A stretch of DNA of 64,000 bases, taken from Gammaproteobacteria bacterium. Its GTDB lineage: Bacteria; Pseudomonadota; Gammaproteobacteria; JASBUN01. Positions 56,769 to 64,000 of the stretch are shown piece by piece. Location: positions 27,755-91,754 of the forward strand of contig JASBUN010000010.1 in NCBI GenBank assembly GCA_030147845.1. The letters are read 5' to 3'. The notes beneath the pieces are model-generated. The model saw only the letters and a program-made list of their open reading frames with translations. It ran no database searches and had not been told where the DNA came from. Made by a program: the position numbers and the translations under genes. The stretch's first letter is position 1; every line of letters starts with the position of its first letter.

Positions 56769-58096
56769 TGTTTCCCCGTCGGCGCCTTGTCGGCGCGTTC
56801 CAGTAGTGGCTTGCCAGCCAAGGCATTCAGGCGCGCCAGGGTCAGTGCGAGTTGATACTTCGCTTGTGCCGTCTGCAATTGCGCAGCGGTAAATTCGACC
56901 ATGGAGTCGCCTAGATCGGTTTTAACATCCATTTCATATAACGCGCGGCTGCGATCGACGTAAAGATCGCGGTAATCCGAATTAGCCCGCGCGGCGTCGC
57001 GCTGCGCTCTAAGAACATAGACTTCCTGCCAGGCATCCAGAACCGCCTGACGTACTTGCATCTCCTTCTTGGCCAGTTGCGCACGAACCCGCCGGAGTAC
57101 TGCCTGTTGGCGGGCCACTTCGGCGGAAACGTAACCGGACGTATACAGCGGCATGCTGAAGACAATACCGGCGCGCACGCGCACACTAGCGCCGGTTACC
57201 CGAGAATACTCGGAGCGATCGATCTCGCCATCGATGATCGGCCGGCCACCGGCGCGGGCCGCCTGCACACGCTGCGTGGCCGCCTGCAAACTGGCACGCA
57301 ATGCTTGAATGGCCGGATTACCGGCCAACGCCTCATTCTGCAATACCCCGACATCGCTCAGCTTTACACGCAAGCCCGGCAGGTCGGGCGGCACCAAAGT
57401 CGACGGCAGCGAACCCGGATGATTGAGTAATAGCGCCAGACGCGCGCGCGTGGCGCGCCGCTGCACGTCGCTGACATAGCGACGGCGGCGCACTTGCTGA
57501 TACTCCGCTTGCGCCTTCAGAACCTCGATATCGGAAATCTCGCCCTGCTTGCGACGATCACGCGTTCGATCAAAGGCCACGTAGGCTACCGCCATGGCTT
57601 CGTTGTCGCGGGCGTAGCGCAAATCGGCCAGCAGCACGTCGAAATACGCCGCCATAATGTCCAAACGGTGCTGAGTGCGCACGTCGATGTACAGCAGCGC
57701 GCGACTCTTGATGTCTTCTTTAGCCGCGTTCAGACGCGACTCACTACGACCGAAGTCGTACAATCGCTTGGTCAGGAACAGTCCGATCGCACTGTCGTTG
57801 TGTTCTGGGTAGCGAGAATTGGGGTAAGGCTCCACCCAACCTAAGCGGCCCTGCAACGAAAGCTGCAAGCCGCTTCCGGCCTGCACCGAATCGCGCGCCG
57901 CACGCGCGCCCTCAAGATCGGCCTCGACAGCCACGACGTCGGGATAACCGGCATCGGCCAACGCCAATGCAGACTGCAGCGTCAATGGCTCCGGCAGCGA
58001 TGCTTCGGCCTTCGGCGCCGCCCACGCGACCGTCCCCGCGCCAATACCAGCGGCCAGGCAAAAAAACGCTGCAGAAAAAGATCGCACCGGATTCAT
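56765..58096 (-). CDS. TolC-family outer-membrane efflux protein
   Basis: About 443 aa from ATG 58096 (MNPVRSFSAAFFCLAAGIG), which gives a signal peptide ending near AWA; the open frame extends 26 codons upstream without family likeness. Two TolC-type repeats are visible, LTLQSALALADAG and the matched YRDLYVDRSRALYEMDVKTDLGD/FTAAQLQTAQAKYQLALTLARLNALAG regions. It first gene of a three-gene operon with the adaptor and acyP, so probably forms an export duct that borrows a pump. Confidence 0.9.
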   Translation of the reverse strand: MNPVRSFSAAFFCLAAGIGAGTVAWAAPKAEASLPEPLTLQSALALADAGYPDVVAVEADLEGARAARDSVQAGSGLQLSLQGRLGWVEPYPNSRYPEHNDSAIGLFLTKRLYDFGRSESRLNAAKEDIKSRALLYIDVRTQHRLDIMAAYFDVLLADLRYARDNEAMAVAYVAFDRTRDRRKQGEISDIEVLKAQAEYQQVRRRRYVSDVQRRATRARLALLLNHPGSLPSTLVPPDLPGLRVKLSDVGVLQNEALAGNPAIQALRASLQAATQRVQAARAGGRPIIDGEIDRSEYSRVTGASVRVRAGIVFSMPLYTSGYVSAEVARQQAVLRRVRAQLAKKEMQVRQAVLDAWQEVYVLRAQRDAARANSDYRDLYVDRSRALYEMDVKTDLGDSMVEFTAAQLQTAQAKYQLALTLARLNALAGKPLLERADKAPTGKQ

Positions 58097-58320
58097 TATA
58101 ATCTTGTTGTCGGTCCCGTCGCGGTGGGGCAGGCTCAGTGTAGCCCAGGCCCAAGCGGGCATCCAGCCACACACGACCGCTGCGCCAGGGTGTCAATGCT
58201 TGCGCGCGCGGGTGCCGGCGGACAAGCGCCGTACTACGCGTCTGTGACTGTGCAAATACACATTCAATTTCCGGTATGCTCTAGTATGATGAACGATCAG
58301 CCTCCGACCCGGCCTGTGGT

Positions 58321-59718
58321 GTGAAAAACCTGCCGCTGAAATCACAGATCTTGCTCGCGCCGGCCGTGACGATTTTTCTTATCATGGGCCTGATCGGCTT
58401 TACCCTGGCCAAGCTAAACGATATCAAGCGCGAGAACGAGTCGGTGCGTGACTGGGTGCTGGCGTGCACCCACGCCCAAGGCGCGATCTCCGCCGGCGAG
58501 CGCATGGATGCGATCGCCAAGCGCATGGAATCCGGCAAAACCGACAAGGACGACGATTTGCATTTCAGCTACCTGGAGCAATCGCGCGCTTTCCGCGACC
58601 ATTTAACCTATCCCGATCTGTTCAACAAGCTGTCGCCGGAAACCCGCGACTTTTTCCACCAGGAAGAGAAAAACGTAAAATACCGCGATCAGCTCGACCC
58701 GGCAGCCGTGCGCAGCGCGATGAAAAAGCTGCTGCCGCGCCTGGAAAAGGTGTACCGCGGTTTTTATGTTCAGAAACGTTCCGCATATACCGACTACTAC
58801 GACAACGTCAATCACATCACGTCGCAGCTAATCAGCATATCCTTGTATGTACTGGCGGTCTCCGTACTCACCGGCGTGGCACTCTCCGCCTGGACCATCC
58901 GGCGCACCAAAGGGCGGCTGGGACAACTCGCGCGCAACGCCCGTGAAATTTGTTCCGGCAACCTCATCACGCCGAAAGCGCCGATCGAAATACGCGACGA
59001 AGTCGACGAATTGGCCTACTGTATGTCGACCATGACACAACGTCTCATCAATGTTGTCGCTACCGAAAAGGTATTGGAGGGTGCCGAAGATGAACGTAAA
59101 CGTATCGCCATGGACATTCACGACCAAACCTTGTCGGATTTAACCAATTTATCGCGCAACTTGCAAAATCTACCACTCAACAATGCCGTGCCAAATGAAG
59201 AGCAGGCGGCGCGCATACGACGGCTGAGTGATGAAGTTGAAGAAATTGCCAATAACATTCGGAACATCATCGATGATCTGCATCCGCAGGCGCTCGATCT
59301 ATTAGGGCTGGAAAAGGCGTTGCGCTCGCATCTCGAGAATCACCTGAGCGAACCTGATTTGCCCGACTATTTTCTGCATATCGATCCCGATATCGACCAC
59401 ACGCTCAGCGACTTTCAACGACTGAGCCTGTATCGCATCATTCTCGAGGCTATCAACAACATCGTTCGTCATGCTCAATGCAGCCGATATGAAGTTGAAT
59501 GCCGGCGCAGCAACGACACCGTCACGGTCATCATCGAAGACAATGGCAAGGGTTTCGTCTACTCGCAAGCGCGCCACGCCGGCGGCCACGGGCTGCCGAA
59601 TATCGAGGAGCGCGCCAAAGCGATCGGCGCAAGCGTACAATGGTCGGAGTCGCGCTTCACCAGTGGCACACGTTTCGAACTGCGGCTGGAAACCAGGCCG
59701 ACAACTGATGCCGCTTAA
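58321..59718 (+). CDS. NarX/DegS-type sensor histidine kinase
   Basis: 465 aa from GTG 58321. One N-terminal helix (8-28), a periplasmic helical sensor of about 140 residues, a second helix (about 175-195), HAMP-like linker, HisKA_3 with His267 in DERKRIAMDIHDQTLSD, and HATPase with DNGKGF and GHGLPNIEERAKA. The sensor helices have no PAS or GAF likeness. It overlaps its response regulator by 11 bases. The signal is unknown. It is divergent from the tolC operon, which is a possible target. Confidence 0.92.
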   Translation: MKNLPLKSQILLAPAVTIFLIMGLIGFTLAKLNDIKRENESVRDWVLACTHAQGAISAGERMDAIAKRMESGKTDKDDDLHFSYLEQSRAFRDHLTYPDLFNKLSPETRDFFHQEEKNVKYRDQLDPAAVRSAMKKLLPRLEKVYRGFYVQKRSAYTDYYDNVNHITSQLISISLYVLAVSVLTGVALSAWTIRRTKGRLGQLARNAREICSGNLITPKAPIEIRDEVDELAYCMSTMTQRLINVVATEKVLEGAEDERKRIAMDIHDQTLSDLTNLSRNLQNLPLNNAVPNEEQAARIRRLSDEVEEIANNIRNIIDDLHPQALDLLGLEKALRSHLENHLSEPDLPDYFLHIDPDIDHTLSDFQRLSLYRIILEAINNIVRHAQCSRYEVECRRSNDTVTVIIEDNGKGFVYSQARHAGGHGLPNIEERAKAIGASVQWSESRFTSGTRFELRLETRPTTDAA

Positions 59719-60439
59719 ATCGCCGATCATCATCGCCGAAGACAACGCCCGCGATCGCGAGTTTCTCGGCAGCGCGTTACCTCAATACGACATTACCTTT
59801 ACAACCAATGGCCGCGAGGCGTTGCAGGCGGCGCATCTGCGCGATGAACCGTGGGTAATAAGCGACCTGCAAATGCCGGAAATGGACGGCATACAACTGG
59901 CGCGCGAATTGTGGCGTACGCAGCCGTCTGCACGCATCGTATTCTGGTCGCAGCACAAAGACGAAATTTATATTCGCGCTTTGGCCGACATCATCCCGGC
60001 CGAAACAGTGTACGGCTACATCCTAAAAAATAACCCGTCCGATGTGCTGAGCAAGGCGGTGGATGCCGTGTTTCGCGACACGCAATGCTGGATAGACCAA
60101 AAGGTGCGGCCGGTCCAGGCACGGGCCAATAAACACGCCAGCGGAATCACGGATTTGGAATATGAGGTGTTGATCGACATCGCGCTCGGCTTGACCGACA
60201 ACATTATCGCCAAACGCCGTTATCTGTCCCGGCGCGGCGTGCAAAGCCGGTTGAAATCCCTATATGCGAAGCTCGGCATCGACCAAGAACAACACGTCGC
60301 CGAAAAAATCGGCGAGACGCTGAATATGCGCGCACGTGCGGTTTCCGTCGCCTTGCGTCGCGGACTCGTCAATCGATTCGAGTTAGAGCAGGAGGAGGAA
60401 AAATTACAACACTGGCTTGTTCGCGAGGGCATCGTCTGA
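59708..60439 (+). CDS. NarL/LuxR-like response regulator, diverged HTH
   Basis: About 243 aa from ATG 59708 (MPLKSPIIIAEDN), inside the end of the kinase gene. Receiver acidic residues Glu11-Asp12, acceptor Asp53 (VISDLQMPEMDG) and the Lys in YILKNNP are intact. The C-terminal helices (ITDLEYEVLIDIALGLTDN...SRRGVQSRLKSLYAKLGI) follow the LuxR HTH layout but differ from consensus, with an extended C-terminal tail of about 45 residues. DNA targets unknown. Confidence 0.88.
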   Translation: MPLKSPIIIAEDNARDREFLGSALPQYDITFTTNGREALQAAHLRDEPWVISDLQMPEMDGIQLARELWRTQPSARIVFWSQHKDEIYIRALADIIPAETVYGYILKNNPSDVLSKAVDAVFRDTQCWIDQKVRPVQARANKHASGITDLEYEVLIDIALGLTDNIIAKRRYLSRRGVQSRLKSLYAKLGIDQEQHVAEKIGETLNMRARAVSVALRRGLVNRFELEQEEEKLQHWLVREGIV

Positions 60440-60482
60440 CAGCCGCAGGCATTGATGTCGTGACTAACGGACCGGTACGGTG

Positions 60483-61046
60483 CTACTGGTCGCGTTCCTT
60501 GGCGCGTAACTTGCGTTTATAGGCGGTAAAACTGGTGTTCTGTTGATAAACACCATCGGCAACGTATTGGCCCAGCCACATGAACTCGTCGACACCCGAG
60601 GTCGCGCCGGTGTACCGCAGCAGTAACTTACCATCAAGGCCGTAAAACGCCATTACCGGCGTGGCGCCGCGATTACGCGCCACTTTCGCAAACAGTTGCT
60701 TCGGCGTGGTCGGCTGACCCTTGAAATCGGTGATATCCACCGTGCTTTCTATATCCACAGAAAAAACTAGGAAATTTTTGCGGAAATAATCCTGCACCTT
60801 GGGCTGATTGAATACGGTGGTCTTCATGCGATGACAAAACGGGCATTCTTCCTGCTCAAAAAACAACAGGATACCCTTTTTACCTTGCGCCTTGGCGCTG
60901 GCCAGTTCGTCGCTGAAATCGCCCAGCGTGGTATCAAAGAAATACTTGTCCGGATCGCGCGGCACGCTCGCCCGCGCTATGGTCGCGCCGAACGTCGCCA
61001 ACACCAACAGCAACAGCAACGCCAAACTGATTCGGGCTACTCGCAT
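60483..61046 (-). CDS. Exported thioredoxin-fold protein with CPFC motif (SoxW-like)
   Basis: 187 aa with a signal peptide (ISLALLLLLVLATFGATIARA) and a thioredoxin domain with EECPFCHRM as redox centre. The C-x-x-C, following VFNQPKVQDYF and the cis-Pro region GATPVMAFY resemble SoxW and the protein at 16023. Periplasmic disulfide reductase or maturation role is inferred. Convergent with the response regulator gene. Confidence 0.88.
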   Translation of the reverse strand: MRVARISLALLLLLVLATFGATIARASVPRDPDKYFFDTTLGDFSDELASAKAQGKKGILLFFEQEECPFCHRMKTTVFNQPKVQDYFRKNFLVFSVDIESTVDITDFKGQPTTPKQLFAKVARNRGATPVMAFYGLDGKLLLRYTGATSGVDEFMWLGQYVADGVYQQNTSFTAYKRKLRAKERDQ

Positions 61047-61231
61047 GACTTGCCACCCCCCGGCAACGCCAACTCAGGCGTTTCTTGCATCTGTCCGGCC
61101 ATGGTGCGAGGCGCGCGCGCGAGCGTCAAGGTACAATTGCACAGTCTGCGCCATGGGCATGCCATGGCGCGCGTGAGCCGGTATCATGGCGACAGTCAAC
61201 CGGCCCCTGATATGCTAAAGAGTCCACGAGC

Positions 61232-62755
61232 ATGACCATAATCCGCGAACAGGACCTGACCGACAGTATCGCCGATGCATTACAGTACATTTCTTATTAT
61301 CACCCACCGGACTACATACACGCCTTGTATCAGGCCTATCAGCGCGAGGAATCGGAAGCGGCGCGCGACGCGATCGCTCAAATCCTGGTCAATTCGCGCA
61401 TGTGCGCCGAGGGACGACGCCCCATCTGCCAGGACACCGGCATCGTCACCGTGTTTCTGGATATCGGCATGGAGGTGCGCTGGGATGCCCGAGACGATGT
61501 AGAAACCATGGTCAACCGCGCCGTGCATCGCGCTTATACGGATCCGGACAACCCGCTGCGGGCCTCGGTAGTCCGTGATCCGGACGGTGCGCGCATAAAT
61601 TCGGGCGATAATACGCCGGCGGTGGTGCACATCAACCTGGTTGCGGGCAGCACGCTTGGCGTCACCGTCGCCGCCAAAGGTGGCGGCTCCGAGAACAAGG
61701 CGCGCTTTAGTGTACTGAACCCGTCCGACGATATTGCCGAATGGGTGTTGCGGACACTGCCCGGCATGGGCGCCGGCTGGTGTCCACCAGGCATACTCGG
61801 CATTGGTATCGGCGGCACGGCCGAAAAGGCCATGCTGCTGGCCAAACGGGCGTTGCTCGAGCCGGTGGATATTCAGGAGCTGGCGGCACGTGGGCCACGC
61901 AGCCATATTGAAGAACTTCGACTACATCTGTATCGCGAGGTCAACGCCCTCGGTATCGGTGCGCAGGGACTGGGCGGCCTGACCACGGTGGTCGATGTCA
62001 AGATCCTGGACTACCCGACGCATGCCGCCTCCAAGCCGGTTGCGATGATCCCCAATTGCGCCGCCACCCGGCACGTGCATTTTACCCTCGACGGTAGCGG
62101 CCCGGCGACGCTGCAGCCACCGCGCCTGCAAGACTGGCCGCAAATTACCTGGGAAGGCGCCGCCGGTGCGCGTCGCGTGGATCTCAATGGTATCAGCCGC
62201 GACGACATCGCCGCGTGGCGACCCGGCGACACACTGCTGCTGTCAGGACGTCTGCTGACCGGACGGGATGCCGCTCACAAACGCATCATCGATCTATTGA
62301 GCAGCGGCGCAAAGCTGCCGGACGGGCTCGATTTTCGTGGTCGGTTCATCTATTACGTCGGTCCGGTCGATCCCGTCGCCGGCGAGGTAGTCGGCCCGGC
62401 AGGCCCGACCACCGCCACACGCATGGACAAATTTACCGACGCCATGCTGGCCGAAACCGGTCTGCTCGGCATGATTGGCAAAGCCGAACGCGGCCCGCAG
62501 GGTATCGACGCCATTCGCAAACACCGCTCGGTGTATCTAATCGCCACCGGCGGCGCCGCCTACTTGGTAGCCAAGGCCGTCAAGGCGGCGCATGTCGTCG
62601 CATTCGAAGATCTCGGCATGGAGGCCGTGTACGAATTCGACGTGCAAGACATGCCGGTCACGGTGGCCGTCGACCACGAAGGCAATTCAATACATCAACT
62701 CGGTCCGCAACAATGGCGTGCCCGCATAGCGGGAATTCCAGTGCAGATCGACTGA
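61232..62755 (+). CDS. fumA: Class I fumarate hydratase (4Fe-4S)
   Basis: 507 aa, combining the alpha and beta domains of the oxygen-sensitive 4Fe-4S class I fumarase; converts fumarate to malate. The cluster cysteines are seen in GRRPICQDTGIV, MIPNCAATRHVHF and GSGSEN-type/GGGSENKARF regions, and the C-terminal beta domain has GPTTATRMDKFTDAMLAETG. The gene symbol refers to the class rather than a precise orthologue. It has a short, not very strong ribosome site. Confidence 0.92.
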   Translation: MTIIREQDLTDSIADALQYISYYHPPDYIHALYQAYQREESEAARDAIAQILVNSRMCAEGRRPICQDTGIVTVFLDIGMEVRWDARDDVETMVNRAVHRAYTDPDNPLRASVVRDPDGARINSGDNTPAVVHINLVAGSTLGVTVAAKGGGSENKARFSVLNPSDDIAEWVLRTLPGMGAGWCPPGILGIGIGGTAEKAMLLAKRALLEPVDIQELAARGPRSHIEELRLHLYREVNALGIGAQGLGGLTTVVDVKILDYPTHAASKPVAMIPNCAATRHVHFTLDGSGPATLQPPRLQDWPQITWEGAAGARRVDLNGISRDDIAAWRPGDTLLLSGRLLTGRDAAHKRIIDLLSSGAKLPDGLDFRGRFIYYVGPVDPVAGEVVGPAGPTTATRMDKFTDAMLAETGLLGMIGKAERGPQGIDAIRKHRSVYLIATGGAAYLVAKAVKAAHVVAFEDLGMEAVYEFDVQDMPVTVAVDHEGNSIHQLGPQQWRARIAGIPVQID

Positions 62756-62981
62756 CACGACAACCGAGTGGTTATGCATGCTCAAGAAAATATAAACTGG
62801 GTCGATGCCGGGACATGGACATCAACCAGCACAGCGCCGCACGCACCAACCGTGCCGGCGGCGGAAGTATTCACCGTCGTAGCGACCCTATCGTGCCGGC
62901 ATCGGCCGAATGCGGACATCACTATGCAATGGCGTTGCGGCGATCGCTTGCGCCTCGACTTCAGACCCTCGGGAGGACGCC

Positions 62982-63719
62982 ATGACCGCTTTAAGGATCA
63001 ATAGCGTGCGTTATTCGCTGACACCGGATGGCCGTTTAGCCAATCTCGCGGCCTGGAACGAAGACGTCGCTCAAGCGTTGGCCGAAAAGGAACATATCGA
63101 ACTGACTGACGAACATTGGGAAATTTTGTGCGTCATGCGCCTGTTCTACCAGGAGTACAACATTTCCCCAGTGCGTAAGCTGCTGCGCCGCAGTGTCGCC
63201 GAGCGATTGGGTCCGGACAAAGGTTCCGACGCCCATCTTGAGCATCTGTTCCCGAACGGCGTGGAGATACAGGCAACCCGCATCGCCGGCATCCCGACAC
63301 CGCTGCTCGACGCCGAACTGGAATCATTTCCGCAAGCCAACGATGCCTTCTCCATGTCGTACGAGAACCAGCATTTTATCAGCGAGTTCCAATTCGAAGG
63401 AAACACGATACGCATATATGCGCACGGCAACCTGGTCGACCCGACCGAGTGGAGCGAGCCGTTAGCGGAATTCATGGCTGCCCGAGACGGGCTGCACTTG
63501 TCCGCCGAGCATTGGGAAGTATTGCGATTCTTGCGCAAGTTTTATTTCGAATTTGGCATCAGTCCAATGGTGCGGCTGCTGATGAAACACATGGAAGAGC
63601 AGTTCGGTGCGGAAAAAAGTAGCGAGGAGTACCTGTACACGCTATTCCCCGCCGGGCCGTCGCGGCAGGGCTCACGCATTGCCGGCCTACCGGAACCCCA
63701 GGGATGCATCGACCCCTAA
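62982..63719 (+). CDS. Tandem-fused DsrC/TusE-family protein
   Basis: 245 aa from ATG 62982 (MTALRINSV) with GGGAGG upstream. Two complete DsrC/TusE domains sit in tandem, residues about 1-113 and 137-245. Both have the family core LT-x-EHWE-x-L...ISP-x-R-x-L, then a C-terminal RIAGIP or RIAGLP arm. Family members are normally single 105-115-residue domains whose penultimate Cys carries sulfur. Here the first domain lacks any arm cysteine (TPLL) and the second has one, Cys242, four residues from the end, with the second DsrC Cys replaced. This suggests a sulfur-relay protein with one working arm and one structural or pseudo domain. Confidence 0.88.
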   Translation: MTALRINSVRYSLTPDGRLANLAAWNEDVAQALAEKEHIELTDEHWEILCVMRLFYQEYNISPVRKLLRRSVAERLGPDKGSDAHLEHLFPNGVEIQATRIAGIPTPLLDAELESFPQANDAFSMSYENQHFISEFQFEGNTIRIYAHGNLVDPTEWSEPLAEFMAARDGLHLSAEHWEVLRFLRKFYFEFGISPMVRLLMKHMEEQFGAEKSSEEYLYTLFPAGPSRQGSRIAGLPEPQGCIDP

Positions 63720-63747
63720 GCGCGCCGCCGCCTGCGGCGGCCGGCGC

Positions 63748-63777
63748 TTGACAGCACGCACGCGCAGCCGGTAGATT
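63748..63777 (+). promoter_or_regulatory. Sigma70-like promoter ahead of cobalamin riboswitch
   Basis: TTGACA (63748-63753), 18-base spacer and TAGATT (63772-63777) lie just before the riboswitch. A GC hairpin, CCGCCGCCTGCGGCGG around 63727-63742, lies upstream and may terminate the DsrC-like gene. Confidence 0.6.
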
Positions 63778-63784
63778 GTGCGCC

Positions 63785-64000
63785 ACTTCAGGTGCTCTGG
63801 CGAACTTCCATCGCCGGAGTGAAACGGGAAGCCGGTGCGCCCTCGAATCGAGCGGCAATCCCGGCGCTGCCCCCGCAACGGTAAACGAGTTGAGAGCCAT
63901 CCAGCTCTCCGTCACCGCATCACGCCACTGTGCATGTACGGCATGGGAAGGCGCTGTGACGATAGGACGACAGTTCCCCTCGTGAGCCCGGAGACCGGCC
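63785..64000 (+). ncRNA. Cobalamin riboswitch (3' limit at window edge)
   Basis: The conserved elements are in order: the 5' GGTGCTCTGG helix at 63791-63800, AGTGAAACGGGAAGCCGGTG, then AATCCCGGCGCTGCCCCCGCAACGGTAA (in separate pieces GCCCCCGCAACGGTAA), CCACTGT at about 63925, GGGAAGG and the 3' GAGCCCGGAGACCGGCC. It responds to adenosylcobalamin, usually repressing B12 import or synthesis genes. The regulated gene lies beyond base 64000. Confidence 0.93.

Overview
The window is a GC-rich, densely coded stretch of a gammaproteobacterial chromosome. The evidence is several gene orders typical of that class: pcnB-folK-deoxynucleoside kinase-panB-panC-panD, lptG divergent from pepA-holC-valS, ubiU-ubiV-ubiT, and ilvB-ilvH-ilvC-pssA-leuA. 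Three DUF2173 paralogues, a DsrC/TusE-type protein and two exported thioredoxin-fold proteins fit a sulfur-oxidising lineage, but that placement is inference and no dsr or sox core genes are present. Nearly everything is intact housekeeping or regulation. I saw no complete insertion sequence, prophage or CRISPR array. Short dispersed repeats occur near 9.05, 18.1-18.4 and 54.9-55.1 kb.

Layout. 0-1.8 kb: the 3' part of PEP carboxylase. 1.85-7 kb: an ArnT-like envelope glycosyltransferase cassette, divergent from an OmpR-type two-component pair. 7-11.7 kb: a cluster of a zinc-ribbon metallopeptidase, the proteasome-like protease Anbu, a circularly permuted ATP-grasp protein and an alpha-E protein; the transglutaminase commonly found with these is absent. 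11.7-16.5 kb: a methyltransferase, a CbiX-like chelatase, MtfA, a membrane protein, an exported propeller and a thioredoxin. 16.7-21.9 kb: pantothenate and folate genes and poly(A) polymerase. 21.9 kb: tRNA-Glu. 22.2-26.6 kb: MscS, YhcC and the O2-independent ubiquinone genes ubiU, ubiV and ubiT. 26.7-27.8 kb: three tandem DUF2173 genes. 27.9-35.3 kb: RDD protein, lptG (no lptF beside it), pepA, holC, a small protein and valS.

35.5-40.2 kb: a complete diffusible-signal-factor quorum-sensing locus of RpfG, RpfC and convergent RpfF. RpfF has both catalytic glutamates. RpfC carries an extra degenerate receiver domain. Two identical palindromic 10-mers lie upstream of rpfF. 40.7-49.7 kb: DUF2970 protein, MFS transporter, prfC, rimI, family 4 uracil-DNA glycosylase, leuA, pssA, ilvC and ilvH. 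49.8-51.6 kb: ilvB, with an attenuator-like terminator in its leader. 51.8-55.7 kb: DUF4124 proteins, a MIF-like tautomerase, proS and a lytic transglycosylase. 55.7-58.1 kb: a tolC-hlyD-acyP operon with no pump gene. 58.3-60.4 kb: a NarX/NarL-like pair. 60.5-64 kb: a thioredoxin, class I fumarase, a protein made of two fused DsrC/TusE domains, and a cobalamin riboswitch whose target gene lies beyond the window.

The most unusual items are the tandem DsrC fusion (62982-63719), the three DUF2173 genes, the Anbu cluster without transglutaminase, and the RpfFCG locus with a modified RpfC.
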